Shown: positions 28,521 through 37,936 of the stretch, piece after piece | Layout of the letters: every line of letters starts with the position of its first letter | How positions within the stretch are numbered: the stretch's first letter is position 1 | Assembly: GCF_029714945.1 (NCBI RefSeq) | Contig: NZ_CP121634.1 | Location: 6,221,001-6,285,000, forward strand | Length of the DNA stretch: 64,000 nucleotides | Direction: 5' to 3' | DNA from: Bradyrhizobium sp. CIAT3101 | GTDB lineage: Bacteria > Pseudomonadota > Alphaproteobacteria > Rhizobiales > Xanthobacteraceae | Notes under the pieces: generated by a model | The model's input: only the letters and a program-made list of their open reading frames with translations | Told to the model about the DNA's origin: nothing | Databases searched by the model: none | Position numbers and translations under genes: made by a program

Positions 28521-28609
28521 GTGACTATCAAGCCACTCCACATTCGATACTCGCCACCCGTCGCGTTTCTTTTCATGCCCGTACGGAGCTTGCCATGATG
28601 AGAGGATCC

Positions 28610-31600
28610 TTATTCAGCGGCTTGCGGGGTCCGCAGGAGAGATTCATCGTCAAGAGCATGTCGTTCAACGGGCGGAAGTCCCCGCCCCTTCACCAAGCCG
28701 AAAATCGCGGGGATCACGACGAGCGTCAGCAACGTCGATGACATCATGCCGCCGATCATCGGCACCGCAATGCGCTGCATGATCTCCGATCCCGTTCCGG
28801 TACTCCACATGATCGGCAGCAGTCCGGCCATGATGGCGACCACGGTCATCATCTTGGGACGCACGCGCTCGACCGCGCCCACCATGATGGCCTCGTGGAG
28901 ATCGTGGCGCGTGAGGCGTTTCCCTTCGGCGAGGCGTCTTGCTCTCATCTCGTCCAGTGCATGATCGAGGTAGATCAGCATCACCACACCGGTCTCGGCG
29001 GCAACGCCGGCGAGTGCGATGAAGCCGACGGCCACGGCGACAGATAGATTGAAGCCGAGCCACCACATCATCCAGATGCCGCCGACCAGAGCGAACGGCA
29101 GCGACAGCATCACGATCAGGGTCTCGGTCAAGGCACGGAAGTTCAGATACAGCAGCAGGAAGATGATCGTCAGCGTCACCGGCACCACGATCTTCAGCCG
29201 GGCGGCGGCGCGCTGGAGATATTCGTACTGGCCGCTCCAGACCACGTAGGTGCCGGGCGGAAACTGGATGCTTTCCGTCACGGCGCGTTGCGCGTCGGCA
29301 ACATAACTTCCGATGTCGCGATCCCTGATGTCGACGTAGACATAGGTTGCAAGCTGGCCATTCTCGGTTCGGATCGACGTCGGCCCGCGCGCAGGCTCGA
29401 CCTTCGCGACTTCGCCGAGCGGCACGGCGCCCCCCGACGGCATCGGCACCAGGATGTCGCTGGCGATCGCCTTGGGATTGTCCCTGAGGTCGCGCGGGTA
29501 GCGCATGTTCACCGTAAAGCGCTGCCGCCCCTCCACGGTCGTCGTGACGGTCTGGCCGCCGAGCGCGGCCGCGATGGTGTCCTGAACGTCCTGGATCAGG
29601 ATGCCGTAGCGGGCAAGCGCCTCACGATCCGGCACGATCTCGAGATAATAGCCGCCGATGCCGCGCTCGGCGTAGGCCGACGACGTGCCGGGGACCGCCT
29701 TGATGACCCGCTCCACCTGCTTTGCGAGCCGGTCGATCTCGACGAGGTCCGTGCCGATGACCTTGACCCCGACCGGGGTGCGGATACCGGTGGAGAGCAT
29801 GTCGATGCGCGCCTTGATCGGCATGGTCCAGGCGTTCGAGACGCCTGGAAACTGCAGCGCCTTGTCCATCTCGGCGATGAGGCTGTCGACGGTGACGCCG
29901 GCGCGCCACTGCTCCTTCGGCTTCAGATTGACAATAGTTTCGAACATCTCGGTCGGCGCCGGGTCCGTCGCGGTGGCGGCTCGTCCCGCCTTGCCATAGA
30001 CCGAGGCGACCTCCGGGAACGACTTGATGATGCGGTCCTGCGTCTGCATCAGTTCGGTCGCCTTGGTGACCGAAATGCCGGGCAGTGTTGTCGGCATGTA
30101 GAGCAGTGTTCCCTCGTTCAGGCTCGGCATGAATTCGGTGCCGAGCTGGCGCGCGGGCCATATCGTGACGGCAAGAACGGCGACAGACGCCAAGATCACC
30201 AGCGTCTTGGCGCCCAGCACGCCCCTGATCACGGGACGGTAGATCCAGATCAGGAAACGGTTGATGACGTTCTTGCTCTCCGGAACAATCCGTCCGCGGA
30301 CGAAGATCACCATCAACGCCGGTACGAGCGTCACCGACAGGAGGGCCGCCGCAGCCATCGAGAAGGTTTTGGTGAACGCCAGCGGGCTGAAGAGCCTCCC
30401 TTCCTGCGATTCCAGCGTGAAGATCGGCATGAACGACACCGTGATGATCAGCAGGCTGAAGAACAGCGCAGGCCCGACCTCGGATGCGGCATCGATCAGG
30501 ATCTGGACGCGCGATTGATCCGGCCTGGCACGCTCCAGGTGCTTGTGCGCGTTCTCGATCATGACGATGGCGGCGTCCACCATGGCGCCGATCGCAATCG
30601 CGATGCCACCGAGGCTCATGATGTTCGATCCCAACCCCAGCAGCTTCATGGCGCCGAATGCCATCAGCACGCCCACCGGCAACATCAGGATCGCAACGAG
30701 CGCGCTGCGGACATGCAGCAGGAACACGATGCACACGAATGCGACGACGATGCTTTCCTCGAGCAAGGTATGCTTGAGCGTATCGATGGCCGCGTAGATC
30801 AGATTGGACCGGTCGTAGACCGGGACGATCTCGACCGATTTCGGCAGGCTGGTCGCGATCTCCCTGAAGCGCTTCTTGACGTTCTCGATCACGTCGAGGG
30901 CGTTGACGCCGAACCGCTGGAGCACGATGCCGCTGGCGACCTCGCCCTCGCCGTTCAGTTCGGCGATGCCCCGCCGCTCGTCGGGACCGAGTTCGACGTT
31001 CGCGACATCCCGCAACAGCACGGGTGTGCCGTTGCTCGTCTTCAGCACGATGTTGCCGAGATCGTTGATGCTCTTGATGTAGCCCCTGCCCCGGATGACG
31101 TATTCGAATTCGGAGAGCTCGACGGTGCGGCCGCCGACATCGGCATTGCTGGCACGGATCGCATCCCGGATCTTCTGCATGCTGATGCCGCGGTCCCGCA
31201 TCCGCTGCGGGTCGAGGATCACGTTGTACTGCTTGACGAAGCCGCCGATGCTGGCGACCTCGGCGACGCCTTCGGCCTTGGCCAACGCGAATTTCAGATT
31301 CCAGTCCTGAATAGTCCGGGTGTCGGCGAGGTTCAATTCCCTGGACATCACCGCGTATTGGTAGACCCAGCCGACGCCGGTCGCGTCGGGCCCTATGGTC
31401 GGGGTGACACCGGCCGGAAGCCTGGACGACGCGCCGTTCAGGAATTCGAGGACGCGCGAGCGCGCCCAATAGATGTCGGTGCCGTCCTCGAAGATCACGT
31501 AGACGAACGACACGCCGAAGAACGAGAAGCCGCGCACCACCTTCGATTTCGGCACCGTCAGCATCGCCGTCGTCAGCGGGTAGGTGACCTGATCCTCGAT

Positions 31601-31780
31601 CACCTGCGGCGCCTGGCCGGGATACTCGGTGTAGACGATGACCTGCGTGTCCGAGAGATCAGGGATCGCATCCAGCGGAAGGTGAACCAGCGCATAGAGG
31701 CCGGCGGCGGCGGCAAAGCCGGTGCCGAACAGGACCAGCAGCAGATTGCGCGCCGACCAGGCGATGATCCGGGCGATCAT
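28610..31780 (-). CDS. cusA: Heavy-metal efflux RND transporter, CusA-like
   Basis: CusA-type proteins are proton-driven inner-membrane pumps that export Cu(I)/Ag(I) or divalent cations through a tripartite complex. The 1056-residue protein has 12 membrane helices and two large periplasmic loops. It contains the metal-efflux signature GFSFFGVSFVYVIFEDGTD and the essential helix segment GVAAETGVVMLIYLDHAL. Of the three methionines that bind metal in E. coli CusA, two positions look conserved (LLYMPTTLPG and RIDMLSTG) but the third is Ile (ARYGILIQDVQ). The start ATG at 31780 overlaps the cusB stop in ATGA. A longer frame upstream is only a shadow of cusB. Confidence 0.93.
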   Translation of the reverse strand: MIARIIAWSARNLLLVLFGTGFAAAAGLYALVHLPLDAIPDLSDTQVIVYTEYPGQAPQVIEDQVTYPLTTAMLTVPKSKVVRGFSFFGVSFVYVIFEDGTDIYWARSRVLEFLNGASSRLPAGVTPTIGPDATGVGWVYQYAVMSRELNLADTRTIQDWNLKFALAKAEGVAEVASIGGFVKQYNVILDPQRMRDRGISMQKIRDAIRASNADVGGRTVELSEFEYVIRGRGYIKSINDLGNIVLKTSNGTPVLLRDVANVELGPDERRGIAELNGEGEVASGIVLQRFGVNALDVIENVKKRFREIATSLPKSVEIVPVYDRSNLIYAAIDTLKHTLLEESIVVAFVCIVFLLHVRSALVAILMLPVGVLMAFGAMKLLGLGSNIMSLGGIAIAIGAMVDAAIVMIENAHKHLERARPDQSRVQILIDAASEVGPALFFSLLIITVSFMPIFTLESQEGRLFSPLAFTKTFSMAAAALLSVTLVPALMVIFVRGRIVPESKNVINRFLIWIYRPVIRGVLGAKTLVILASVAVLAVTIWPARQLGTEFMPSLNEGTLLYMPTTLPGISVTKATELMQTQDRIIKSFPEVASVYGKAGRAATATDPAPTEMFETIVNLKPKEQWRAGVTVDSLIAEMDKALQFPGVSNAWTMPIKARIDMLSTGIRTPVGVKVIGTDLVEIDRLAKQVERVIKAVPGTSSAYAERGIGGYYLEIVPDREALARYGILIQDVQDTIAAALGGQTVTTTVEGRQRFTVNMRYPRDLRDNPKAIASDILVPMPSGGAVPLGEVAKVEPARGPTSIRTENGQLATYVYVDIRDRDIGSYVADAQRAVTESIQFPPGTYVVWSGQYEYLQRAAARLKIVVPVTLTIIFLLLYLNFRALTETLIVMLSLPFALVGGIWMMWWLGFNLSVAVAVGFIALAGVAAETGVVMLIYLDHALDEMRARRLAEGKRLTRHDLHEAIMVGAVERVRPKMMTVVAIMAGLLPIMWSTGTGSEIMQRIAVPMIGGMMSSTLLTLVVIPAIFGLVKGRGLPPVERHALDDESLLRTPQAAE

Positions 31781-33150
31781 TTGCGATCTCCCATCGCGCC
31801 GGCCTCGGTGGCCCTCGGCGCCGCTTCGGCAAAGCCCTTCAGCGCCGCCTTCAAATTGCTTTCCGCGTCGATCAGGAAGTTGGCGGAAATGACCACCGCC
31901 TCGCCGGCGCCAAGTCCTTCCCGCACCTCGATGTAGCCGCCGCCGCGACGGCCAAGCTTGACCTCCCGCGGTTCGAAGCGCCCTTCCCCTCTGTCGACGA
32001 GAACGGCCTGCCGGCTGCCGGTGTCGAGCACTGAACTGTCGGGCACCGCCAGGACGGGCGTGGCATCGGCCGTGTCGATGTCGGCATCGACATACATGTC
32101 CGGCAGCAGCATCGCATCGGGATTGGCGAGCTCGATCCGGACACGGACGGTGCGGGTGTCGCGATTCACCTGCGGATAGATCACGGCGATCTTCCCGGTG
32201 AAGCTTCGGCCGGGGAAGCTGCGCGCACGAACGACCACGAACTGCCCAACCGCGATATTGCCGAGATCGCGTTCGGCGACGTCGACCAGCGCCCAAACGA
32301 CCGAAGTGTCCGCAATCCGGAACAGCACATCGCCGGGATTGGCTCGCATGCCTTCGATCGCGTTGCGCTCCAGGACGATCCCGTCGCGTGGCGCCGACCA
32401 GTTTATGGTCACGGGCGCGACGCGCGTCTTCTCCATCTCCGCGATGACGGGGTCCGGCACATCGAGATTGACCAGGCGCTGGCGCGAACCGCGGCCGTAC
32501 ATCTCGACGCCGCCAACCACTTTGGAGGTGATCGTCGCCAGATATTCCGCCGCAGCGGACGCGACTGCCGAGCTGTAGATGTCCATCAGCGGCTGGCCGG
32601 CTTTCACGCGGGTGCCGGTGGTCACATCGGCGACCTTCTGCACAAAGCTTTCGGCGCGCATCGCGATGACCGAGACGCGGCGCTCATCCAGCTGGATCGT
32701 ACCGGGCGCCTTCACCGCGACGCGGATTGCACGTCGCTCGACAGCCTCGGACTTCACGCCCGTGCGCTGGATCTTGCCCGGCGAAAGCCTGACCGTGCCG
32801 TCGTCGGTATCCTCGCCTTCGTAGACGGGGATGTAGTCCATCCCCATCGAATCCTTCTTCGGCATAGGCGACGTGTCGGGCAGGCCCATGGGATTGCGGT
32901 AGTAGAGGATTTTTCGTGAGGCCGCCGGCTGCTGAGGCTTCGGTCCGGCCGGTACTGCCGCATCATCATAGACGGCCACATAGTCCCGCCCGCGATCGTC
33001 CTTCCTGGGCCCTGCGGACCACAGCGGTGCGCCACCGGGATCACGATAGTAGAGCGGCGTTGGGTCGGCGGCCCAGGCGGGTGCGATCCCGGCGTCGAGA
33101 GACAGCGTGCCGCCAAGCACAAGCATCGTCAGAAGACGCAGCGTTTTCAT
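31777..33150 (-). CDS. cusB: Efflux RND periplasmic adaptor, CusB-like, with two heavy-metal-binding domains
   Basis: This periplasmic membrane-fusion protein links CusA to an outer-membrane channel. The 457-residue product has a signal peptide (residues about 1-28). A degenerate metal-binding repeat (TPLYYRDPGGAPLW, about 31-60) and a canonical one (LYYRNPMG...SPMPKKDSMGMDYIPVY, about 82-110) follow, then the beta-barrel, lipoyl and alpha-hairpin domains of HlyD-type adaptors. The methionine/tyrosine pattern of the second repeat is typical of copper or silver sensing. It lies downstream of a FixH/YtkA-like gene, with a hairpin between them. No outer-membrane CusC gene is adjacent. Confidence 0.92.
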   Translation of the reverse strand: MKTLRLLTMLVLGGTLSLDAGIAPAWAADPTPLYYRDPGGAPLWSAGPRKDDRGRDYVAVYDDAAVPAGPKPQQPAASRKILYYRNPMGLPDTSPMPKKDSMGMDYIPVYEGEDTDDGTVRLSPGKIQRTGVKSEAVERRAIRVAVKAPGTIQLDERRVSVIAMRAESFVQKVADVTTGTRVKAGQPLMDIYSSAVASAAAEYLATITSKVVGGVEMYGRGSRQRLVNLDVPDPVIAEMEKTRVAPVTINWSAPRDGIVLERNAIEGMRANPGDVLFRIADTSVVWALVDVAERDLGNIAVGQFVVVRARSFPGRSFTGKIAVIYPQVNRDTRTVRVRIELANPDAMLLPDMYVDADIDTADATPVLAVPDSSVLDTGSRQAVLVDRGEGRFEPREVKLGRRGGGYIEVREGLGAGEAVVISANFLIDAESNLKAALKGFAEAAPRATEAGAMGDRK

Positions 33151-33201
33151 GTCGTTTACCCGCGCACCCGAGGCGCGCGTCCAGATGAAGGGAAAAGGGA
33201 C

Positions 33202-33229
33202 TTCGGGCGCCGCCTTCGCGGCGCCCGAA
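33202..33229 (-). terminator. Perfect 12-bp hairpin between FixH-like gene and cusB
   Basis: TTCGGGCGCCGC (33202-33213) and GCGGCGCCCGAA (33218-33229) pair perfectly around a four-base loop. On the minus strand the hairpin begins three bases after the stop codon at 33233 and is followed by CCCTTTTCCCTT. It could act as an attenuator lowering cusBA transcription, or as an mRNA-stabilising element. Confidence 0.6.
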
Positions 33230-33232
33230 CGC

Positions 33233-33625
33233 TCACTTGGTCGCCGTCACGATCACCTTGCCGGTGACCGTCTCCGGTTCGCCCTGGACCTTCACCGACA
33301 GCGTCATCTGGTAGCGGCCTGCCATCGGCAGGTCGGTCTTGAAGGCGTACACGCCAGGCTCCCTGGATGGCAGCGGCGCAACGGCCGACTCCATCTCGGC
33401 CATGCCGTCCGGCGCCATGTCGACGCGGGTCTTGAAGATCACCGCGTCCGACACCGGCTTGCCGGTCTGCTTGTTGGTCAGGCGAACGGCGAGCATGACG
33501 TTCTCGCCCTTCTTCATCTCTGGCTTGACCGGCTCGAAAGCGTAGTCGCCGGCACCCGCGATGGCAGCCGACGTGGCAAGCGAAAGGGTGGCGGCAAGAG
33601 CCGCGGTCTTGAATTTGGAAGGCAT
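33233..33625 (-). CDS. FixH/YtkA-like exported protein
   Basis: The 130-residue protein has a cleaved signal peptide (residues 1-22, FKTAALAATLSLATSAAIAG). A small beta-sandwich follows with the FixH/YtkA features YAFEPVKPEMKKGENVMLAV and PMAGRYQMTLSVKVQGEPET. Such proteins often accompany copper homeostasis and cytochrome oxidase assembly genes. It is transcribed before cusBA and after a Met/His/Cys-rich exported protein, so it probably has a periplasmic metal-handling role. No metal ligands are conclusive, though several methionines are present. The ATG at 33625 gives a clean signal peptide. Confidence 0.85.
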   Translation of the reverse strand: MPSKFKTAALAATLSLATSAAIAGAGDYAFEPVKPEMKKGENVMLAVRLTNKQTGKPVSDAVIFKTRVDMAPDGMAEMESAVAPLPSREPGVYAFKTDLPMAGRYQMTLSVKVQGEPETVTGKVIVTATK

Positions 33626-33728
33626 TGTCCAGTCCTCATGAATTGATCTTCCGCCGTGGCGCATGGTGCGCGCACGTCAGTCATCGTCGCGCGCAGCCGT
33701 GCCGCGCGCGTCTTTTGGCTTCGGGAGA

Positions 33729-34094
33729 TCAGACTCGAGGAGGCCGGAAGGGAGGACTACCGCCGCGATGAGAGACGACCTGATCCTCGGGGAGGGTCAT
33801 CTTGCCGGCGGCAACGGCGAGAAATTCGAAAGCGACCGGACAGATGTCAGCAAGCGCGATGATCCCGCCGACGCAGCAGAAACCCATCCCGCATTTGTAG
33901 CCAACGGAGTGGGAGCCCGTCCCCTTCATGTCGGGACAGCAATCGTCCATCGACATGTCGGCGTCGCCATCCATGTGCATCGACATCTGCATGTCATGCG
34001 AGGACATCGCGGGGCTCGCCACGGACGCGCCAACCGGCAGCATCGCCAGGGATATGGCGATGGCGAATGCCAGCATGGTACGGACGAACCGCAT
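33729..34094 (-). CDS. Exported Met/His/Cys-rich protein, probable copper binding
   Basis: The 121-residue protein has a signal peptide (residues about 1-27). A dense metal-ligand region follows: MSSHDMQMSMHMDGDADMSM (about 30-49), DDCCPDMKG with adjacent cysteines (50-58) and KCGMGFCCVGG (68-78). MxM/MxH runs and CC pairs are typical of Cu(I)/Ag(I)-binding periplasmic proteins. The remaining C-terminus is unremarkable. It is the first gene of the cus operon, followed by the FixH-like gene. The ATG at 34094 is preferred; an alternative at 34139 would add 15 residues. I do not recognise an established family name. Confidence 0.75.
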   Translation of the reverse strand: MRFVRTMLAFAIAISLAMLPVGASVASPAMSSHDMQMSMHMDGDADMSMDDCCPDMKGTGSHSVGYKCGMGFCCVGGIIALADICPVAFEFLAVAAGKMTLPEDQVVSHRGGSPPFRPPRV

Positions 34095-34224
34095 CGAAAA
34101 CGACTTACCTCTCGGGCCGGAACACGGCCTCAGTAGCATATTCGGGCACGGAAAACAGTCATTGATTATGGTCAAGGGTTCGTGACCGCCCCCTCGCCCA
34201 TCCCGCACGCACCTCGCGAGCGAG

Positions 34225-36204
34225 CTACTGAGGGATATGCATCACCTTCGCCGCCTTTTGATAGATGCGCCTGAGGTCATCCACCAGGTGGAATGCATCT
34301 TCGAACTGCCTGAAATTGTAGGCGGGCTGCAGATGTCTGAGACGCGTCCATTCGGCGTCGGCTTCGTCCATTCGTCCGACCGTCGCAAGCGTCAGGACGG
34401 CGATCGCGCGCGCGTGGATGTGCGCGTTGGGTTGCTCGGCGCCACGAAGGGCAAAGACGGCCGCTTCCTCGGTTTTTCCCAGCCGCAGCAAGCCGAAGGT
34501 CCGTGCACCGAAGATCGCAAACAGCATCGGATCCAGCGGGCTGAGAAGGGCCGCAGTGTCCGCCGCCTCCACGGCGCGCTCGGGATCGCCGGTCTGACAA
34601 TGCACCATGGCCAAGGAATAATGAGCCGAAGCGTAGCTCGGGCTGAGACGCGTGGCCTGCTCAAGCGCGGTAATTGCACTCTCGTGGTCTCGTCGAAGCC
34701 ACAGCGCCCGCCCCATCGCCCAGTGCGCCGCCGGGTCGCCAGGGTCCACCTCCAGTCCCCGTCCAGCCGTGCTCAGAGCCAACGCGATCTCCTGCTCGCG
34801 TTCGCGCGTTTTCAGCACGAAGGCATTCTGGAAGTGCGTGAAGGACAAGCCGGCATAGCTTCGCGAAAAAGTCGGGTCGAGCGTGATGGCCTGATGGAAG
34901 AACGTTTGCGCCTCGCGATTACTCTCGCTCGTGAACCGGTACATGTTGGCGAGGCCGCGATGATACGCCTGCCATGCATCGAGCGAGGTCGGAGGCATCA
35001 GGAGCGCGCGGTTGCGTTCAATGATGTGAATCTCCGCATCGAGACCTGCCACGATCTGCGAGGCCAATGGGTTTGCCGCGGAGAAGGCGTCGCCGATATT
35101 GCAGGAAAATTCATTGGCCCAGAAGATCCGGCCGCTCGCAGGCTCAATCAGCTCGATTGATGCGAGATACTCCGTTCCGTGGCGCTGCAGGCGGCCGCTC
35201 GCAACGTATTGCGCGTTGACGCGGGTGGCGGCCACGGCCGGCGATTGATCGCTCAATGCGGAGGCCGTGCTCCAGGCAATCGTGCTGACACTGCGCAGCT
35301 TGGCGATGCCGAAAATGACGTCGCTGGTCACGCGGCGGGCGTCGGCGGCCTCCTCGGGCGTCGCGCCCGCGAACGGCATCACGAGGAGGGTCGGCCTGCG
35401 CGTACGCGCCGGCTGCTGGTGGCTCGCCGCATCGATGGGGGCGCCCTGACGGATCGCCTGGACGGGCTTGGCACGCTGCTGTTGCGCCGTCGCAAAGGCC
35501 GACCTGAGCGATGCGGAGTCGATGCCCTCGCTCTGAAAGCGTTTGACGGACGCGTCGATCTGTTGCCTGGCCTCGGCATGGAGCGCACTGGTCGTCAAGG
35601 CGCGAACAAGCGCGACATGTGCCGATTCATCGAACGGCGCGACCTCGATGAGCTCCCGCAACACGTCAATGCGATCCTCAGGCGGCAATAGCGCGCCAAG
35701 GCGTTCCAGCAGTTGCTGGCGCAATTGACCAAAGCGGTGGCGCTGGCCCGCGAGCCAGTTTTCGAACGATGGAGCCCTTTCGACCGAGAGACCTTCGAGA
35801 AAGTCGCCGCGAAACAGAGCGAGCAGCGACCGAAGATCGCTTGTCGACCCACTGCTCAGCGTCGCCTGGGTCTCTCGCACAACCCTGAGAGCATCGACGT
35901 CGAGCGCATCGGCTTCGATCTGAACCTGCTTGCGATCAGCGATCAGTCGTGTCGTCACCGGGCAGTCGACCAAGGACCGCAGCTTGGTCAGGCACCATCG
36001 CAACTCGCCGCGCGGGTCATCGGCGACATCCCAAAGCAGCTCGCACAGCTTTTCGCGGGAGACAGGTCGCCCCGTTACCGCAAGGTAGGCCAGGAGCGCG
36101 CGGACCTTGCGCGAAGGCGGCTGGGGCAGCGGGCTTCCATTCCGGATGACTTGCAACGGGCCCAGCAAAAGCACGCGGTCCGCCGACGGGCTCGCCATTT
36201 CCAT
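34225..36204 (-). CDS. SARP/BTAD-type transcriptional activator with TPR region
   Basis: The 659-residue protein begins with an OmpR-like winged helix (MASPSADRVLLLGPLQVIRN, then KVRALLAYLAVTGRPVSREK) and a bacterial transcriptional activation (BTAD) domain, the combination found in SARP regulators. A middle region (about 265-390, PTLLVMPFAG onward) resembles the signalling domain found in CadC-like regulators and TolB-like proteins. The C-terminus is TPR-rich (AAHWAMGRALWLRRDHESAI). Such proteins activate neighbouring operons. It is divergent from the haloalkane dehalogenase gene, with a 174-bp intergenic region. It is also upstream of the cus operon on the same strand, so either could be its target. 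Confidence 0.88.
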   Translation of the reverse strand: MEMASPSADRVLLLGPLQVIRNGSPLPQPPSRKVRALLAYLAVTGRPVSREKLCELLWDVADDPRGELRWCLTKLRSLVDCPVTTRLIADRKQVQIEADALDVDALRVVRETQATLSSGSTSDLRSLLALFRGDFLEGLSVERAPSFENWLAGQRHRFGQLRQQLLERLGALLPPEDRIDVLRELIEVAPFDESAHVALVRALTTSALHAEARQQIDASVKRFQSEGIDSASLRSAFATAQQQRAKPVQAIRQGAPIDAASHQQPARTRRPTLLVMPFAGATPEEAADARRVTSDVIFGIAKLRSVSTIAWSTASALSDQSPAVAATRVNAQYVASGRLQRHGTEYLASIELIEPASGRIFWANEFSCNIGDAFSAANPLASQIVAGLDAEIHIIERNRALLMPPTSLDAWQAYHRGLANMYRFTSESNREAQTFFHQAITLDPTFSRSYAGLSFTHFQNAFVLKTREREQEIALALSTAGRGLEVDPGDPAAHWAMGRALWLRRDHESAITALEQATRLSPSYASAHYSLAMVHCQTGDPERAVEAADTAALLSPLDPMLFAIFGARTFGLLRLGKTEEAAVFALRGAEQPNAHIHARAIAVLTLATVGRMDEADAEWTRLRHLQPAYNFRQFEDAFHLVDDLRRIYQKAAKVMHIPQ

Positions 36205-36378
36205 GATCGCTCCAACGCTCGCTCCAACGATGGCGGCCTACAGCAGGAGGTCTTGGACATCGTGTGACATCAGCGAAGTTAGCATGGCCCGCGTTTCACG
36301 CGAAAGAGAAACCCCCAGCCTCATCAGCCATTTAGCGGCGATTTTGATAACAGTCGTGCGATCTCGGGAGAAGCAATC

Positions 36379-37266
36379 ATGACATCCGCGGCATTCCCTT
36401 ACAAAAAACAGCGGTGCAAGGTTCTTGGTCGTGAGATGGCGTATGTGGAGGTGGGCCAAGGCGACCCCATCGTCCTGCTGCACGGCAATCCAACCTCGTC
36501 CTATCTGTGGCGCAACGTGTTGCCGCATCTGGAACCGCTCGGCCGCTGCATTGCGCCCGACCTGATCGGCATGGGCGACTCCGACAAGCTGCCCGACAGC
36601 GGGCCCGGCTCCTACCGCTTCGTGGAGCACCGCCGTTACCTCGGCGCCCTGCTCGCGGCGCTGAACGTGCACGAACGCGTGACCTTGGTGATCCACGACT
36701 GGGGTTCCACCCTCGGCTTCGACTGGGCCAACCATCATCGCGAAGCCGTGAAGGGCATCGCCTATATGGAAGCGATGGTGGGCCGGCAATATTGGGACCA
36801 TTGGGACAAGTTCGGAATGCGGCCCGTCCTGGAGGCGCTTCGCTCCGAGGCCGGCGAGCAGATGGTGCTGCAAGACAATTTCTTCGTCGAGAAGGTGTTG
36901 CCGGGTGCGATCCTGCGCAAGCTCACGGACGCCGAGATGGCGGAGTATCGCCGGCCCTTCACCGAACCCGGCGAAGGCCGGCGGCCGACGCTGACGTTCC
37001 CTCGGGAAATCCCGATCGAAGGCGATCCCGCCGACGTCACGGCGGCCGTGGATGCCTATGCGGACTGGCTCAAGAGCAGCCATGTGCCAAAACTGTTCCT
37101 GAAGGCGGAGCCCGGCGGCATCCTCGCGGAAGGCAAGGTTCTCGAACAGGCCCGAAGCTTTCCGGCGCAGACCGAAGTCACGGTCAAAGGCGTCCATTTC
37201 GTCCAGGAGGATTCGCCGGACGAGATCGGCAGCGCCATCGCGGCCTGGATGAAAACGCTGCGCTGA
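36379..37266 (+). CDS. dhaA: Haloalkane dehalogenase (HLD-II type)
   Basis: This 295-residue alpha/beta-hydrolase cleaves carbon-halogen bonds hydrolytically. The complete catalytic pentad of the DhaA subgroup is visible: Asn37 in LHGNPTSSYLW, nucleophile Asp107 and halide-binding Trp108 in VIHDWGSTLGF, acid Glu131 in AYMEAMVG and base His273 in GVHFVQED. Spacing is nearly identical to Rhodococcus DhaA. The protein should be cytoplasmic. It heads a plus-strand run with a TMEM175-like gene and more hydrolases and is divergent from a SARP-type activator, which may control it. The natural substrate in rhizobia is not established. Confidence 0.93.
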   Translation: MTSAAFPYKKQRCKVLGREMAYVEVGQGDPIVLLHGNPTSSYLWRNVLPHLEPLGRCIAPDLIGMGDSDKLPDSGPGSYRFVEHRRYLGALLAALNVHERVTLVIHDWGSTLGFDWANHHREAVKGIAYMEAMVGRQYWDHWDKFGMRPVLEALRSEAGEQMVLQDNFFVEKVLPGAILRKLTDAEMAEYRRPFTEPGEGRRPTLTFPREIPIEGDPADVTAAVDAYADWLKSSHVPKLFLKAEPGGILAEGKVLEQARSFPAQTEVTVKGVHFVQEDSPDEIGSAIAAWMKTLR

Positions 37267-37310
37267 CCGGCGGCCGCCCTTATCGATGACAGAGCCGACG
37301 GCGCGCGGTG

Positions 37311-37907
37311 ATGACGAGCGAAGAAACAGTGACGCCCGACAGGATGAACGCCTTCTCCGACGGCGTGTTCGCGGTGATCATCACGATCCTCGTGCTGGAG
37401 CTGCGCCCTCCCAAGGAGGCGAGCTTCTCAGCGCTGCTGGCGCTGTGGCCGACTGCGATCAGCTACGCCATCAGCTACCTCTTCATCGCGATCGTCTGGG
37501 TGAACCATCATCACCTCCTGCGGTTTCCGGACGTGGCGACGCACCGCCTGATCTGGGGAAACTTTGCGCATCTGTTCGCGGTGTCGCTGATGCCGTTCGC
37601 AACGGCATGGATCGCCAGCACGGAGTTGGGCGCCGTTCCGGTCGCCTTCTATGCAGGCGACTTCTTTCTGGTCAATGCGACCTATCTGCTGCTGTGCATC
37701 GAGGCCGTGGACAGGTCCGCGCCACATAAGGTCGATCCGCGAGCGCGCGCGATGATGCGCATGCGCTCGCTGGCAACACTGGCGGTCTTTGCCGCCGCGG
37801 GCGTCGTCGCACTTCGTTACCCGATCGGCGGCATGGCGATGATCTGCCTTTGCCTTGCCGTTTACCTGAGCCCGGGGGCGCCGGGCACCGCGCGTCAACT
37901 CACGTAA
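37311..37907 (+). CDS. TMEM175/DUF1211 family membrane protein (potassium-channel-like)
   Basis: The 198-residue protein has about five to six membrane helices and the diagnostic first-helix motif RMNAFSDGVFAVIITILVLE of bacterial TMEM175 homologues, which form tetrameric cation channels. A second family stretch, YLFIAIVWVNHHHLLRF, follows. Bacterial members are single six-helix units. Either the GTG at 37308 or the ATG at 37311 may be the start. It lies in the plus-strand cluster of hydrolases, 44 bp after the dehalogenase gene; why a channel is placed there is unclear. Confidence 0.85.
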   Translation: MTSEETVTPDRMNAFSDGVFAVIITILVLELRPPKEASFSALLALWPTAISYAISYLFIAIVWVNHHHLLRFPDVATHRLIWGNFAHLFAVSLMPFATAWIASTELGAVPVAFYAGDFFLVNATYLLLCIEAVDRSAPHKVDPRARAMMRMRSLATLAVFAAAGVVALRYPIGGMAMICLCLAVYLSPGAPGTARQLT

Positions 37908-37936
37908 CCCTGCGTCTTCTGAAGAGGAATGTTTCC

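Noticed and set aside
29288..31936. Long plus-strand frame opposite cusA
   Set aside because: It has a repetitive Arg/Asp/His-rich composition typical of an antisense GC-rich shadow, and cusA is well supported.
31781..32296. N-terminal extension of the CusA frame
   Set aside because: It overlaps the cusB coding sequence in another frame and CusA homologues start at the ATG at 31780.
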